This document shows, in pieces, positions 5,607-5,612 of a DNA stretch of 5,612 bases. The stretch is from NCBI GenBank assembly GCA_002254895.1, contig NJDF01000015.1:1-5612 (forward strand). Reading direction: 5' to 3'. Source of the DNA: Thermoprotei archaeon ex4572_64. Its GTDB lineage: Archaea; Thermoproteota; Thermoprotei; Thermoproteales; Thermocladiaceae. The first letter of the stretch is position 1; each line of letters opens with the position of its first letter. Position numbers and translations under genes: made by a program. Below the pieces are notes generated by a model, which was not told the origin of the DNA, made no database searches, and saw only the letters and a program-made list of their open reading frames with translations.

Positions 5607-5612
5607 TGTATA

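Noticed and set aside
5607..5612. TATACA (read on the - strand) directly before the ParB-like ATG as a TATA box
   Set aside because: An archaeal TATA box should lie about 25 nt upstream of the transcription start. This one abuts the start codon, and the window ends here.

Overview
The window looks like part of a hyperthermophilic crenarchaeal (Thermoproteota) chromosome, probably Desulfurococcales-like; genus cannot be assigned from sequence alone. Reasons: the protein genes are AT-rich while the tRNA is extremely GC-rich; arginine is coded almost only by AGA/AGG; ribosome binding sites are of the archaeal GGTGA type; the tRNA carries a short intron at a non-canonical position; and the main gene block is an archaellum (archaeal flagellum) operon.

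Region 1 (1-4961, + strand) is a tightly packed archaellum motor operon. It opens with the 3' part of a gene whose C-terminus looks like an archaellin (filament subunit; ArlF/ArlG is the alternative). Then come ArlH (RecA/KaiC-like regulatory ATPase, 349-1125), ArlI (GspE/VirB11-type motor ATPase, 1136-2824), ArlJ (polytopic membrane platform, 2809-4359) and an unrecognised 201-residue protein (4356-4961) with two membrane helices, a long charged linker and a C-terminal coiled coil. Gaps are 4 and 10 nt and overlaps 16 and 4 nt, so all five are likely co-transcribed and the last three translationally coupled. ArlI hydrolyses ATP to assemble the filament and drive its rotation, ArlH docks on ArlI as a nucleotide-dependent regulator, and ArlJ anchors both in the membrane. 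The fifth protein is the main unknown: by position and architecture it could be a motor accessory or scaffold protein, loosely like crenarchaeal ArlX.

Region 2 (4979-5086, + strand) is a tRNA-Arg(UCU) gene with encoded CCA and a 30-nt intron in the 5' strand of the anticodon stem. A TATA-like box for it appears to lie inside the last codons of the preceding gene. The tRNA reads AGA/AGG, the arginine codons these genes use.

Region 3 (5097-5606, - strand) is a small ParB-like protein convergent with the tRNA, ending 10 nt from the encoded CCA. It keeps the G-x-x-R and N-x-x-R core of the ParB CTP-binding fold and an HTH-like segment, but has Ile where the Glu of the usual ENxxR motif sits. No stretch of 300 bases or more lacks a gene. 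No CRISPR array, transposase, integrase or rRNA is visible.
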